Shown here in pieces: positions 1 to 9,849 of a stretch of DNA of 19,605 nucleotides (position 1 is the stretch's first letter; the number at the start of each line of letters is the position of its first letter). The DNA is from Cyclostephanos tholiformis (lineage: Eukaryota; Bacillariophyta; Thalassiosirophyceae; Thalassiosirales; Thalassiosiraceae), in the NCBI GenBank assembly GCA_036939975.1, contig JALLPB010001204.1, forward strand, positions 1-19,605, given 5' to 3'. Both the position numbers and the translations under genes were made by a program. Under the pieces are notes generated by a model, which was given only the letters and a program-made list of their open reading frames with translations, was not told the origin of the DNA and ran no database searches.

Positions 1-1
1 C

Positions 2-3000
2 AAGCTAGGCAACAAATACATTCATCAGTATTGCCTTGAAGAAGTTTATGCTCCAGGAGATGACAAATCTCATCAAGTATTGAAAAGGCTTGAGGCCAAG
101 AAGGAGACTCCCCACTTGATTGAGGCAGGCTGGATAGTCGTTTCCCGGGAGGAACTTTTTGATGCAATCAACGAGTGGCATCAACATAGTGGTCACCTTG
201 GTCAGAAGAGGACTTGGGAATACTGCCGCACCAAGTATTGGAATGTCACTCAGGAAAGTGCTATACATGCATGAAGAAAAATCCAGTCACTTCAAAGATT
301 AAGGGATCTATCAAGCCAATCTTTTCGAAGAGCTTCAGGGACAGGTTCCAAGTTGATCTCATCGATTTCTGCAGGCTCAGGAAACACGATCCCTTTGGTG
401 TCTTAATGCATTGGGTGATGACTCTCAAGGATCATGCCACTGGGCTGACCCAAATCTGTGCTTTGCCAAGGAAATAGGCAAATTTGATTGCCTACAAACT
501 CCAAGAGATATTTGGTTTCATTGGCTATCCGGAAATTTTTCATACTGACAATGGCAAGGAATTCACGCCCAAGTGTGTCTTTCAGTTCCTCTGGAACCTC
601 AATCCAAACATTGTTTCCGTTACTGGTAGACCAAAATGTCCTCTTGATCAAGGATCAGTTGAAAACGTGAATAAGATGGTCAAGAGGATTCTTGGAACTG
701 TGCTTGCTGAGAGAAGGTTAGCCGGTCACAATCCAAACTGGACTGAAATCTTGGGGAATGTGGCTTTGGCCATCAATTCACAGTGTGGTCAATGCAAGAA
801 TGATGTATCTGCCTACGAAGCTGTCTATGGAGACAAATTTGACCACCCTATGTCTTGCTCTAAGTCAGAGGCACACTGGTGCTGGACAGTCTCTGATCAC
901 ATTAAAGTAATGAACGAGCCAGAGCTTGTGCAATTTTACAGGGAGAACTACTTCATTGTAGATAGCAATGAAGATGCCACAGAGAGTGATGGAGAATAAA
1001 GAGAAGAGAATGACAGAAATGATAGTTACTTCTCTGAGGATGAAGTCCCCCCAGACAAGACTGATGAGGTAACCGATGAGTGATTATTGAGTCATCTAAT
1101 GGATGACACCTCTTCTGTTGCCTCAGACAAGTCTTCTTGCAGATCTGGGAAGAAGTCTCCCGCTGATGATGTTCAAGATCCTGGATGGATGTGGGATGTT
1201 GCTAATGAAGACATCACAACAACCAAGTACAGAGTCAATGTCCCTCTGCTTAAGAGGGAACTGTCAAGGATTACAATGATATGGAGAATGCCTCTCCTGA
1301 AGAGCATGAAGACACAGACAAAGAAGTTGATCTTGACTTTGTGGTTGATGATGATGTGCAGCCAACAGTTGAGGATGCTGGAGAGGAAGCTGAGCAATCT
1401 CCTACTCTTCCTTGCAGTGGCAGTCCTACTTCAACAGTTGAGGATAAAGTCCACAACAAGAGTGTCCAAGCAACAAAAAGCTCAGCCCTACAATCGCTGG
1501 CTCGAGTTGATCAATCAGCACTGGTCGAAGAACAAGGCACCTATTCAACTGTCTGAAATTTTGCATGCTAAGATAGACACTGCTTACCCCATTATGTACT
1601 GCACTGAACCCAATAACCAATTCAATAACAACCGCTATTGGGAGCCATATGTCTTGAAGAAGGTAGGCCATGAGCTCTATGAGGTGTTGGATGTCAATGA
1701 GGACCTCAAGTTAGTAAAGGAGGAGCTCGAGTATACCGGTGACAAAGTACTATGGTATTTGTGGGGTTTGGTGTACAAGTTTCCTTCACTGGCATTCATT
1801 TCAACCTTTCGAAAGAAGCTACTAACTAGTTATGAAGGATAAGAAGCCAAGAAGGTTGCACAAGCAGTCACAAGTCCCCATTCTATGCAGGATGAGAATG
1901 GAATAAGGCTTGCACCCTCTTGCGAATCCAAGTGCTTCATTGGAGACAAAAGGTGTGCTCATGAAGATCTCTTCAGGGTGGAGTTGAATGATGTTGGACA
2001 ATATGTTGTATTTCCCTCTGTGTGGTGGCATCATGGCTATATCAATATCAATTCATCCAAAAACATTTTCTTCACTGCGCAGTTGTTTTCCACTCCTAGA
2101 TCAGACCTAGGTAGTACCCAATGCAGTCTCAGGAAATTAGCCAAGACAAAGTGGTACAGTGTAGGTAAAGTTGATTCAACACTCATCAACACTTTAATGA
2201 CTGACCTCTACATTAATTGGGATGAAGACTATTCTGCCACCAAATTTCCCCCAGCTAAGAATTTCCTTGGAAAGATTGACAGAGACAAGAACCGTCACAT
2301 CCTACATGACCAGATTCACATGGTACCCAAGATTCAGTGGATTGTACTTGCAATTGAAGAAGAAGTGGGCAATATCACAGTTGACAGTGTATGGTTGATC
2401 AAAAAGACCATTGCCAATGATGGCTTTCAGGAGTGGCATCAGGACATGAAGCACAAGATTACCAAAACAATTGTGGTGAATGTTGGCATTGTCTCATCCA
2501 AGGCTGATTTGGCTCCTGCACTGTACCTCCATGATGAGGAGTCACATTCTCTGGAATTGGTCCTGGGAAATAGGATTAACGACAGCAAAATTTGATGGGT
2601 ACACCTAGCTGAGGGATGGAAGCTAGTAGCCAAAAGCAAGGTGCCAGAACCCTACTTGCAGCCTTATCTGGATTGCTTGATTTGTTCTGCCAACAAAAAT
2701 CGACAAATCTGTGCTTTGGGCAAGAAGTACATCCATGGCTTCACATTTGGTGAGGAAGTTCTCCTGATCTTTTTTTCTAATGAAAATGAAGGTCCTTGGA
2801 TGGTATCTAAAGATCTGAAACTGAAGCAGTTTGACAGAATCAAATGTGGACCCATTGCATGCATGAAGGTGATGGAGATTTATGGCATCATCCCCATGAA
2901 CTCAGTTGCAGAAGCTCACAAGATGCATCAACAGGACTATCATGAGATAGTCATGGAGTACTACAACAGGTTCATGCAATGATATGAGTCTGACATGTGG

Positions 3001-3717
3001 TATAATGTGAGTGGGGCAATGGCTAAGAAAATTGCCAAGGAGATGGAACACAAGGGAGATAACACAGACGATAGTGAAGATGTTGAGGCAGAGTCCTCTA
3101 CAGTTGACATTCCAAGTACCCCTGACAACAGTGGAACAAAGGCCCACCTGGTTCATTCCTCTGAGATGCGCAAGATTGCCATGGAAAAGAAGAACAAGAG
3201 ACAAGCCGGGAGAGCGACACATGCAAAGAAGCAATGTGGCACAGCAGCAGTTAAATCCGGGGCGAGTCTTGGTGCTGTTGTTACCCTTAAGGTGGATTAT
3301 AGGACCTGTTATAATCCAGAAGGTCTTGTTGCTATTGTATACAAGTTTGACCCGGGAACTGGGGGGATAAAAACGTGTTGTGAACATGGAGTTATCACCC
3401 ATGATGGAAGTCAGGGTGTGTATGTTGTGCCAGTGGATAGATACATCCTCAATGCTCCAGCGGGTATGTATGTCCCCCTCCCTGAGAAGTTGGCTGAAGT
3501 GCCCAAGACAGTAGAAAATGGACTCTTTGATGAAAGGAAGAGTCGAAGGATCTCTTACAGCAAGGTGCACCTAGGACAAATTAATGCAAACAGTCCTATC
3601 AAGAAGTCAAATGGATGTGGGTGCTTTAAAGGAAACTGTACAGCGAATTGTGGGTGCAGGAAGAAGAAACTCAGCTGCCACAGTGGGTGCTCCTGCAACA
3701 GTAACTGTGGAGGATGA
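2..3717 (+). pseudogene. Ginger-like integrase transposase, decayed, 5' truncated by window edge
   Basis: The reading starts in frame 2 (2 to about 258), moves to frame 1 and stays there to the final TGA at 3715. An H2C2 zinc finger (His codons 179 and 194, Cys codons 259 and 268) precedes an integrase core with Asp codons 355 and 547 and Glu codon 661; the last two are 38 residues apart, within HTDNGKEF and DQGSVENVNK. Then come an acidic linker (1000-1500, partly in frame 3 at about 1263-1490), WWHHGY (2023), WHQDM (2434), an Ulp1-like KCGPIAC box (2842) and a C-terminus with ten cysteines in CxC spacing (3616-3711). Ginger1 transposases are known to join a Gypsy-type integrase to OTU or Ulp1 protease domains, so I infer a cut-and-paste DNA transposon. 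In-frame stops lie at 475, 997, 1081, 1840, 2593 and 2980, so it is not functional. A Gypsy-like retroelement is less likely, as no RT is seen. Confidence 0.75.
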
Positions 3718-3956
3718 GTCTAGGTCTGGTTAGGAAAACTTGGTAGGATTGACAGTGACAACATTAGGATTGTTTGCAGGATTTGTTTTTTGTTGAGATT
3801 GTTTAGTTTGCGCACCTTGTTTAGGATTGTTTAGAACTGATAAAGAAATATACTGTTAGAATTTTATACAGAGACTTCTCAAAATTACTTGATCATAATT
3901 GAATAGGATGTGAATGCAACCTTACATCACCTCTTTGTTTGCACCCATACTCGATA
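3718..3956. other. AT-rich 3' spacer after the integrase pseudogene
   Basis: There is no coding sequence here. The words TAGGATTG and GTTTAG recur several times between 3740 and 3835, giving a loose low-complexity T/G-rich tract. It is probably the 3' untranslated part of the element. Confidence 0.4.
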
Positions 3957-4470
3957 TTAAGGTGATTGATCTCATCTAACTTTGAATATATCCGTGTATA
4001 TTCAAAGTTACGCCTTAGAACTACCGAATATTTGAATTTACAGGCCTTGTCACTATCTAATATCAAATATGGGAAGATCCGTAAACTACATATTCGATAT
4101 TAGATGGCAGGAAAAAACCGTAATTTCAAAATTACGGGCTTGGACACTATCTAATATTGAAAATGAAAAAATTGCGTAAATCTTATATTTGATATTAAAT
4201 GACTACAAAAAAATTGTAACTTCGAATTTACATACTGGAGGGCCCTAATATTGAATATGGAAATGCCGCAAATTCGATATTAGAGATCGTACCTTTGAAG
4301 TTACGGGTCGGTCCAACCATGTAATATCAATAATGACCCATACAAAATGACCAAACTTCCTGTTACATAGAAATTACATTCATGAAATTACATTCGTGAA
4401 TGAACCCATATGTTCAAAGTTACGGAGGTGGTCTGTCCGTAACTTCAAATTTACAGAAATTTGATATAAG
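3957..4470. repeat. array of alternating AT-rich palindromes
   Basis: Two hairpin types alternate. Type 1 is built from CTAATATYRAATATG and its inverse: 4055-4071 pairs with 4089-4105 (17-bp arms, one mismatch), and looser copies lie at about 4149-4200 and 4246-4284. Type 2 is built from GTAAYTTYRAARTTAC: TAACTTTGAATATA at 3977-3990 pairs perfectly with 3997-4010 across a 6-base loop, CCGTAATTT at 4118-4126 pairs with AAATTACGG at 4129-4137, and more arms lie at about 4215-4231, 4290-4304 and 4410-4456. No gene is present. The place just after the integrase pseudogene suggests a transposon end with internal binding repeats, but the matching left end is outside the window. Confidence 0.7.
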
Positions 4471-4559
4471 CTTCTACAGATCTACATGACCAACCCAGGA
4501 GAATGCACATTCGTTTAGATCAGGTCTTTTTGATTTGATTGATATGACACGGTGTATCA

Positions 4560-5532
4560 GTGGTCATGCATGCCTTATTTACAGTAGTTTGTGTCACAAA
4601 CTCACCAAAATTGTTGATCCCTTTGCATAACAGGCTTAATATCGGTATACTGGAGGTCCTCAACATGTCAAGGAATGGAGCAGACCCCAACATTCTTGTT
4701 GAAAAGGCAGTTGTATTCTGTCTCAAGTGTCCTAATGCAACTATTCTGGAATGTATCTTAACGGCTGGTTTCTCCCAAAAAGAGATCAATGACATGAACA
4801 AGTGCACTCTCATTCATAGGCACTTGAAGAAGATAAGTGGGACAAACAAAGATTATGTCACCCCTCCCACACAGATGGTCAACTTGGGACTTGTAGATGG
4901 AAGCAGACTCTCATCTGTGACCTGTCCCTTTCTAACATTATTATCCCTGGAGAAGAGGACAAACCACCAATTCCTCATGGGAATGACAAGCTTAAGCAAA
5001 GCAGACTAACAGGCAGTCAGCACCAAGGCTTCTTAACTGCCAGAAACAAGAAGAGGAATGCCTACAGTCATGCATTCAAGTGCACAACAATCTTTTATGT
5101 GAGGCAAAGGGAGAAGAAAAATGGTCTTTCTGCAAAAGCTGTTGCTGAACTTGTCAAGAAAAAATTTGGGGTTGATGTCAGCGTACAAACCATACAGGGC
5201 TATGTCAAGAAAGGGCACATTGGTGTATCCCCCATGAGAAAGGGACCGGCAGGATTATTTCCACCTCACCAGTACAATAATCTATGTGCAGCATTTGATA
5301 GTTTCATGTCCATCATTAACTAGGACCATATTATGTCTACATCTGCTCCTGCAAGAAACTAGGAAAAGTTCTGCAATCAGTAGTGTATGGAAAGAATTCC
5401 AATGGTGGAGAGGTGCATGCACATCACTTAGTTGCATGTATCCTGCGTGATACAAATAATACAGAACTCAATGCATTCAAGTGAAGAACACAGAAGATTG
5501 GCAAATTCGCAGGATCAACTACAGGAACATTT
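4560..5532 (+). pseudogene. DDE transposase-like protein, N-terminal half (split gene, part 1)
   Basis: Frame 3 is open 4560-5009, but the coding signal moves to frame 2 near 4940 and continues through a helix-turn-helix-like stretch (GLSAKAVAELVKKKFG, then TIQGYVKKG, about 5120-5215) and on to the stop at 5321. Beyond that stop the reading goes on in another frame (about 5322-5470) and then as NTEDWQIRRINYRNI up to 5532. There the sequence is cut by an inserted segment; the reading resumes at 7796 with the same NYRNI codons and goes on to WFDNWENDLVELG. I associate this layout (HTH, then NLDET and KVDSGPG-type boxes) with a DDE transposase-like family found in many copies in diatom gene models. 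That memory could not be checked by a search. The true start is uncertain: the ATG at 4560 is the first in the open frame. Confidence 0.65.
5520..5532. repeat. target-site duplication, left copy
   Basis: TACAGGAACATTT is repeated exactly at 7796-7808. The two copies bracket the segment that splits the DDE transposase-like pseudogene, and removing the segment with one copy restores a continuous reading. Confidence 0.85.
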
Positions 5533-5732
5533 AAACGTTTAAATTCCTTAAAAAATTACCCAGGTTTATTCTAAAATTTCTTATACAATGCAAGAGGGCA
5601 GACTTACTTTTGTCTTTCTTTTCCACCATGTAGGCAGAGCAGCCACAACAGGTTGATACACTGTCCAAATCATGCATTCTTATCCATATAGGATGCAATC
5701 AGGACTGACCAGTCCGGGTCTAACATAATAAA

Positions 5733-6501
5733 TCAAAAAACAAAACAAAAGGGGTATTTTCTTTTCCAATGGAGGGAATACCACAAGCCCATGCAATCAG
5801 TGTCATGAGAATCAGGAGGGAGCATGAAAGGGGCAATGGGTTGGAATGGGGTCTTGCTGGGATTTGCTGATTTTTTGGAACTTGGGTCAGAGCAGGGATT
5901 GGAACTTGGGTCCAGCTGGGTATCTCTGATGGATTGGAACTTGGAGTCTCTCTGGGATTCCCTGATGAATTGGAATTCAGGTTGGAAAAGGAATTGGATT
6001 TTGGGTCAAGGCTGAGTTTCTTGGATGGATTGGAACATCTTGCTGGAGTTTACGGATGAATTGGAAATTGAGTCAGAATAGGGATTGAAACTTGGGTCCA
6101 AACTGGGTATCTCCAATGGATTGGAACTTGGGATCCCATTGGGTTTCCCTGATGGATCGGATCATATGTCAGAGCAGGGATTTAAACTTGGGTTCAGGCT
6201 GGGTCTCTACGATGGATTGGAACTTGGGGTGTCACTAGGATTCCCAGGTAGATTGGGACTTGGGTTCTTGCTGGGCATCTCCGATGGATTGGAATTTGCA
6301 GGGGTTTGGCTTGGATTCAAGGATGGAGTGAAACTGGCTGGGGTGTCTCTGTGATTCCCAGATAAATTGGAACTTGGGTCTAGACTGGGTATCTGTATCT
6401 CCGATGGATTGGACCTTGGGCTCTCCCTGGTATTTCAGGGTCACGGTGCAGTGATCCCTCTTGTAGCCATCCAGGCTTGTTATGAAGTCCTCATTGGTCA
6501 T
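5733..6501 (-). pseudogene. PSxxPS-repeat protein, C-terminal part, decayed
   Basis: Read on the minus strand from an ATG at 6501, about 30 residues of ordinary sequence (TNEDFITSLDGYKRDHCTVT) are followed, after one frameshift near 6420, by a long tract of repeats such as NPSDTPSSNPS, EIPSLDPS and EMPSKNPSPN. Stops interrupt it near 6207 and 6165, and small frameshifts lie near 5930-6020. The frame closes at TGA 5733-5735. Ser/Pro-rich PSxxPS linkers are common in secreted or cell-surface proteins predicted from diatoms, so I infer a captured or retroposed host gene fragment. No signal peptide or folded domain was found. The complementary Leu/Gly-rich plus-strand frames are by-products of this repeat. 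Confidence 0.6.
5829..6440. repeat. degenerate minisatellite encoding the PSxxPS tract
   Basis: The phrase GATGGATTGGAACTTGGG recurs with variations about every 36 to 72 bases, always near multiples of 12, which is four codons. This fits a protein-coding repeat in which the four-residue PSxx unit was amplified on the minus strand. There are no uniform spacers, so it is not a CRISPR array. Confidence 0.75.
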
Positions 6502-7616
6502 GGGGGAGGGGGGAACAGCACCTTGTTGGGTTCATGGTTCATCTTGGAGTAATCATTATCATTCACCTTCAATATCATGTTCTTGAATTTTTTGATGTTG
6601 ATCATGAATGTCTTGCCATTATTGAAGCTCGATATTGTAGGTAAATGGTACGATTCCGACAAGTACAGGTTAAACATCTCATGTAACATAACAACCCTAT
6701 CACCACCACCTCTGCTGCCATGTGATGACAATGAATTGTCCACTGATGACAAAGATGATGACATCAAAGATGCCAGAGTGGCACATTTAACATTGGCCAA
6801 TAATCCATCAAACAAACTATCCCGACATCAGTATCCAATATCATCAAGCAATGCGTGAAACGCATATGCATCCAATACCACATTTCCCTTTCCCTCCTTT
6901 TTGCTCCAATGTTTCATCTGATGGCAAATCTTATATCATGTCATTCAGTATTACAGTATTGTGCAGAATAACCAAATCATTTGTATCGCCATCATCTCGA
7001 TCGTCATTGTTCATGGTCGTGCATTTTGCAATGTTAGTGGCAGACAAAAACATCAACAAATATTGATGCATATCGTCAAAGTCCAACAGTTGACAATTGA
7101 ACAAATCCAATCCACCTGATGAGTTGCCAAATGTTCCCATAATCCCATGGGCCATCAGGGATAGCTCATTGTTTGCACCATCCCCGGTCCATTGTCCAGT
7201 GGTAGTTGGACTGTGATAGGGGCAGTGGAAGTGAAATAGTATGACAGGTAAGTTGAAATCCGACATAGGAATAGTACAAGCTGAGCCACATAGGGTTGGG
7301 GAAGGTGTGTCAGAATTGGACTGCACCATGGGAATCCATGACAACCCTGGCTTGGCGAGTCTGGGGTGGTCTTCTGAATGGATAATTTGTTGGCGATGGA
7401 GAAATTGTTGCTCTTGATGCCACTTGATTGTGGGCGAGCAGTAGGGAAAGGTAGGGAGTGATGGATAATTGCGAGGCCACAATGGTGACAGAAGGAAGAC
7501 ATCATGCTGAGCATATGGCTCTGATTCAGAAAACCTAGAGCCAAAAATGCATTGGTGCCACGCCTCTTCAGATAGATATCATCATCCCAATTTGGAATGT
7601 CCACCAGGGGAGGCAA
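6498..7616 (-). pseudogene. unidentified decayed coding stretch upstream of the PSxxPS tract
   Basis: Three overlapping minus-strand frames look partly protein-like: 7616-7155 (opening PPLVDIPNWDDDIYLKRRG), 7482-6931 (with NNELSLMAHGIMGTFGNSSG and an acidic DDRDDGDTND stretch) and 6815-6498 (with NNGKTFMINIKKFKNMILKV, ending in a proline run at a C homopolymer). Their order and shared strand with the PSxxPS pseudogene suggest that they are pieces of the same broken gene, with frame changes near 7350, 6850 and 6500. I recognise no family. Composition alone could keep some of these frames open by chance. Confidence 0.3.
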
Positions 7617-7795
7617 GCTTGGCTAACTGGGAGTCAATGAAGCTGCAGCAACCAATTCATTTGCTTTGCTGATTGCAATATGAGGGTGAGGGCCATGAAT
7701 TCCAATGTAGGCGTAGTATAAAAAATTCATATATTCTTTAGTAAAATTTCATATTTTGACTTTGGCTGAAACCTGAAAAAAGTCACGGTATTAAA
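7617..7795. other. right end of the insertion, no gene seen
   Basis: The minus-strand reading IHGPHPHIAISKANELVAAAS at about 7640-7705 is open and might be the start of the same broken gene. The last 80 bases are AT-rich and lack coding character. Confidence 0.3.
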
Positions 7796-7808
7796 TACAG
7801 GAACATTT
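7796..7808. repeat. target-site duplication, right copy
   Basis: This is an exact copy of TACAGGAACATTT at 5520-5532. It restores the host reading into WFDNWENDLVELG immediately downstream. Confidence 0.85.
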
Positions 7809-9509
7809 TGTAGTGGTTCGATAACTGGGAAAATGATCTGGTTGAGTTGGGGGCTGCAGTTTGGGACTCCATGACAGAAAGAGTGATGATCCCGCATGAT
7901 CAGCTAAAGAACTTCCTCAACTTGGATGAGACTGCGCTATATCTCCATGGGTCAACTCAGAACAAAGGTGGATGCCCTGGGATGATCATCTTGTATCCTC
8001 AGTTCCCAATGGTTGGGATGGCTACATCAAAGTCCTCATTCAGCACAATGCTGATATGTGGCAGCAATGCAGCCGGTGAGGCACTGCTCCCTCACATCCA
8101 ATATTCAACTATAGTACAATCAATTGACATGATGTGTTTTGATGTGGATGTGCTGCAACATGCACCTAAGATTCATGGTGTGTTTGGAGGGGAGTTGGAG
8201 CAGAGTTTCTGGCCCATGACATTTGGGGATGAAAAGGGGGAGTTGGATGACAAGGATTTCAAAGAATACATTTTGAACTCCATCGTTCCTTTGTATCTTT
8301 TTGCAAAGGATAGGCCAGGTAAGTGTGTTGTGCTTAAGGTGGACAGCAGGCCAGGATGCAACAACATTGAACTGCTGGCAGTTGCTTGGGTTTGTCCTTT
8401 ATCCTGGCATGCCAAACACAATGCACATGACCCAGGAGATAGACTGAAACTATGGCCCATTCAAAAAGAAGTTTGTCACGATCCTTGACATCATCGTGTC
8501 AGAATGCATCATGGCAGGAAAGAGCCTGTTCCTCCAGCCAAAGCTTGTTGGGTTGCCTTTGTTTGGTGGGGAGGATTGTGACATGGGTTGCAATCTTCCC
8601 ATTGGAGCGTTTGAGGTGGGGTTCTCACAGGAGAGGTGTTTTGGTGTATGGGCTAAGGTTGGTGCAATGACATAAAATGGTGGGATCACTAGGGCTTGTC
8701 TCAAGGACAAGCAGGTCAGTTGTGAGGTAGGAGACAACACGGATGAGGATAAGCTGCAATGGATGGTCCAAACCACAAACAATCTGGCTGTTGATGTGCT
8801 CAACCCGGCTGAGTATGATGGTGAGTTGTTGCAAGCAAAGTTGAAGGCAAGGTGCAAGATCAACATCAATATGACAATAACTCAGCTGCAGACAAAGGAG
8901 CAACAACAGCAGCTGCTTTCAAAGGCATGCACTGCTTGTCAGTGGCATGAAGTGACAGGGGGGGGGGTGTCACCTGACAGTGGACAACATTTCTATCAAA
9001 TTTGTGATGGCATCTTGATCAAAGGACAAAGGAGGAAACAATACCGCACAATGTAGGCAACAAAGAAGAGTGCACTGGCTATCATTGAAGAAGGTAAGCC
9101 ATTGGACAAGTTATTGCTGGAGGAAATCAATGTGTTGCTGGCCTGGTATCAGGTCCCAAAGGAGAAGGGGAAAACAAAGAAGGCAAACTTGCTTCTTCTG
9201 TGGATGGAGATATTGGAGGATGGGAGGCAACCACCACTGTATGGCAGGCAGATGGAGGACAATGAGTAGAGACTAACTGCATCATGCAGTGCCAAGGACA
9301 TAACAATCCATGACATGTGACACGGGCGCAAGTTGGCACTCAAGAAGAAGAAATTGGAGGTGGCGGCTCAACAGATGACTCACAAGGAGCAACAAGCAAT
9401 TCTAAGAAAGCTGGATGAAATTGATGCTGAGGAAGCACTGGCATCTATTCAACAGTTGATGGGGCAAAACAAACACAATGCTGTCATGAGATCAATCAAC
9501 ACAGTGTAG
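7796..9509 (+). pseudogene. DDE transposase-like protein, catalytic and C-terminal part (split gene, part 2)
   Basis: Frame 2 runs from the duplication through WFDNWENDLVELG (from 7814), NLDET (Asp codon 7925), GSNAAGEALLPH, an NSIVPLY segment and KVDSRPG (Asp codon 8342). A one-base shift near 8386 moves it to frame 3, which continues as LYPGMPNT, MTQEID (8430-8444), YGPFKKKF, LFGGEDCDMGC and WAKVGA. The end is a Lys/Glu-rich, probably coiled-coil tail (KKKKLEVAAQQ) closing at TAG 9507. In-frame stops are at 7811, 8445, 8673, 9054, about 9267 and about 9318. Likely acidic triad residues are the Asp of NLDET, the Asp of KVDS and an acidic residue of QEID; this assignment is inference. Together with 4560-5532 it is close to 890 codons. 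It is inactive. Confidence 0.7.
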
Positions 9510-9588
9510 GGGGGAAATACATATTAACATCATAGTAAACAAGCATCAATATGGTGACATCAAGTGCTATAATCATTAATTTTCCACA

Positions 9589-9804
9589 AAAATAATCTTG
9601 TTATTCAAAACACTCACCATAGAAAGTACGGTAGTAGACAGGGTTGCGGGGGGAATAATACAAAACCAAGAGCACCCACCCACCCCCCAATGTGGCAATG
9701 ACAACATTGTGTTTACTTTGGTAGTCCTTGCGCCACAGGCCATGGTAGGGGGCCATTTCCGCTGACCACCAAGGTTGCCACAAAAAAAAGAAAAAAGGAC
9801 TCAT
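9589..9804 (-). other. unidentified coding fragment or exon
   Basis: The minus-strand frame from 9804 to 9601 reads WQPWWSAEMAPYHGLWRKD and then VVIATLGGGWVLLVLYYSPR, with a protein-like mix including five tryptophans. It ends with TTTCTATG|GTGAGT, a good match to an intron 5' donor at about 9613-9618, so it may be an exon instead of a complete gene. No family was recognised. The nearby T-rich tract at about 9782-9800 lacks a clear AG acceptor. Confidence 0.25.
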
Positions 9805-9849
9805 GCAGGATGTTTTTTTTCTTGTATGATTTTACGTAGGATACCATAG

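Larger units (their letters stand above)
5533..7795. mobile_element. 2263-bp insertion inside the DDE transposase pseudogene
   Basis: This segment is flanked by 13-bp direct repeats and interrupts one protein reading. Its ends (AAACGTTTAAATTCC on the left, ACGGTATTAAA on the right) show no convincing terminal inverted repeat; only a short shared CAGGTTT about 25 bases in from each end was seen. There is no poly(A) tail at either end. All recognisable coding signal inside is on the minus strand and is decayed (PSxxPS repeats at 5733-6501; unidentified frames at 6498-7616). A 13-bp duplication suits target-primed retroposition of a gene copy better than most cut-and-paste transposons, but the class is undecided. 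Confidence 0.7.

Noticed and set aside
475..2595. Stop-codon reassignment or selenocysteine to explain the integrase frame
   Set aside because: All three stop codons occur, and frameshifts are present too, which fits simple decay.
6085..6354. Leu/Gly-rich plus-strand repeat frame
   Set aside because: It is the reverse of the PSxxPS minisatellite. The minus-strand reading matches a known protein repeat type and has a regular four-residue period.
5829..6440. CRISPR-like array
   Set aside because: The units are contiguous and degenerate, with no constant repeat plus variable spacer, and the context is a eukaryotic transposon region.
5533..7795. Terminal inverted repeats of the insertion
   Set aside because: Only TTTAA at the ends and CAGGTTT about 25 bases inside match. 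The intervening bases do not, so this is too weak to call.
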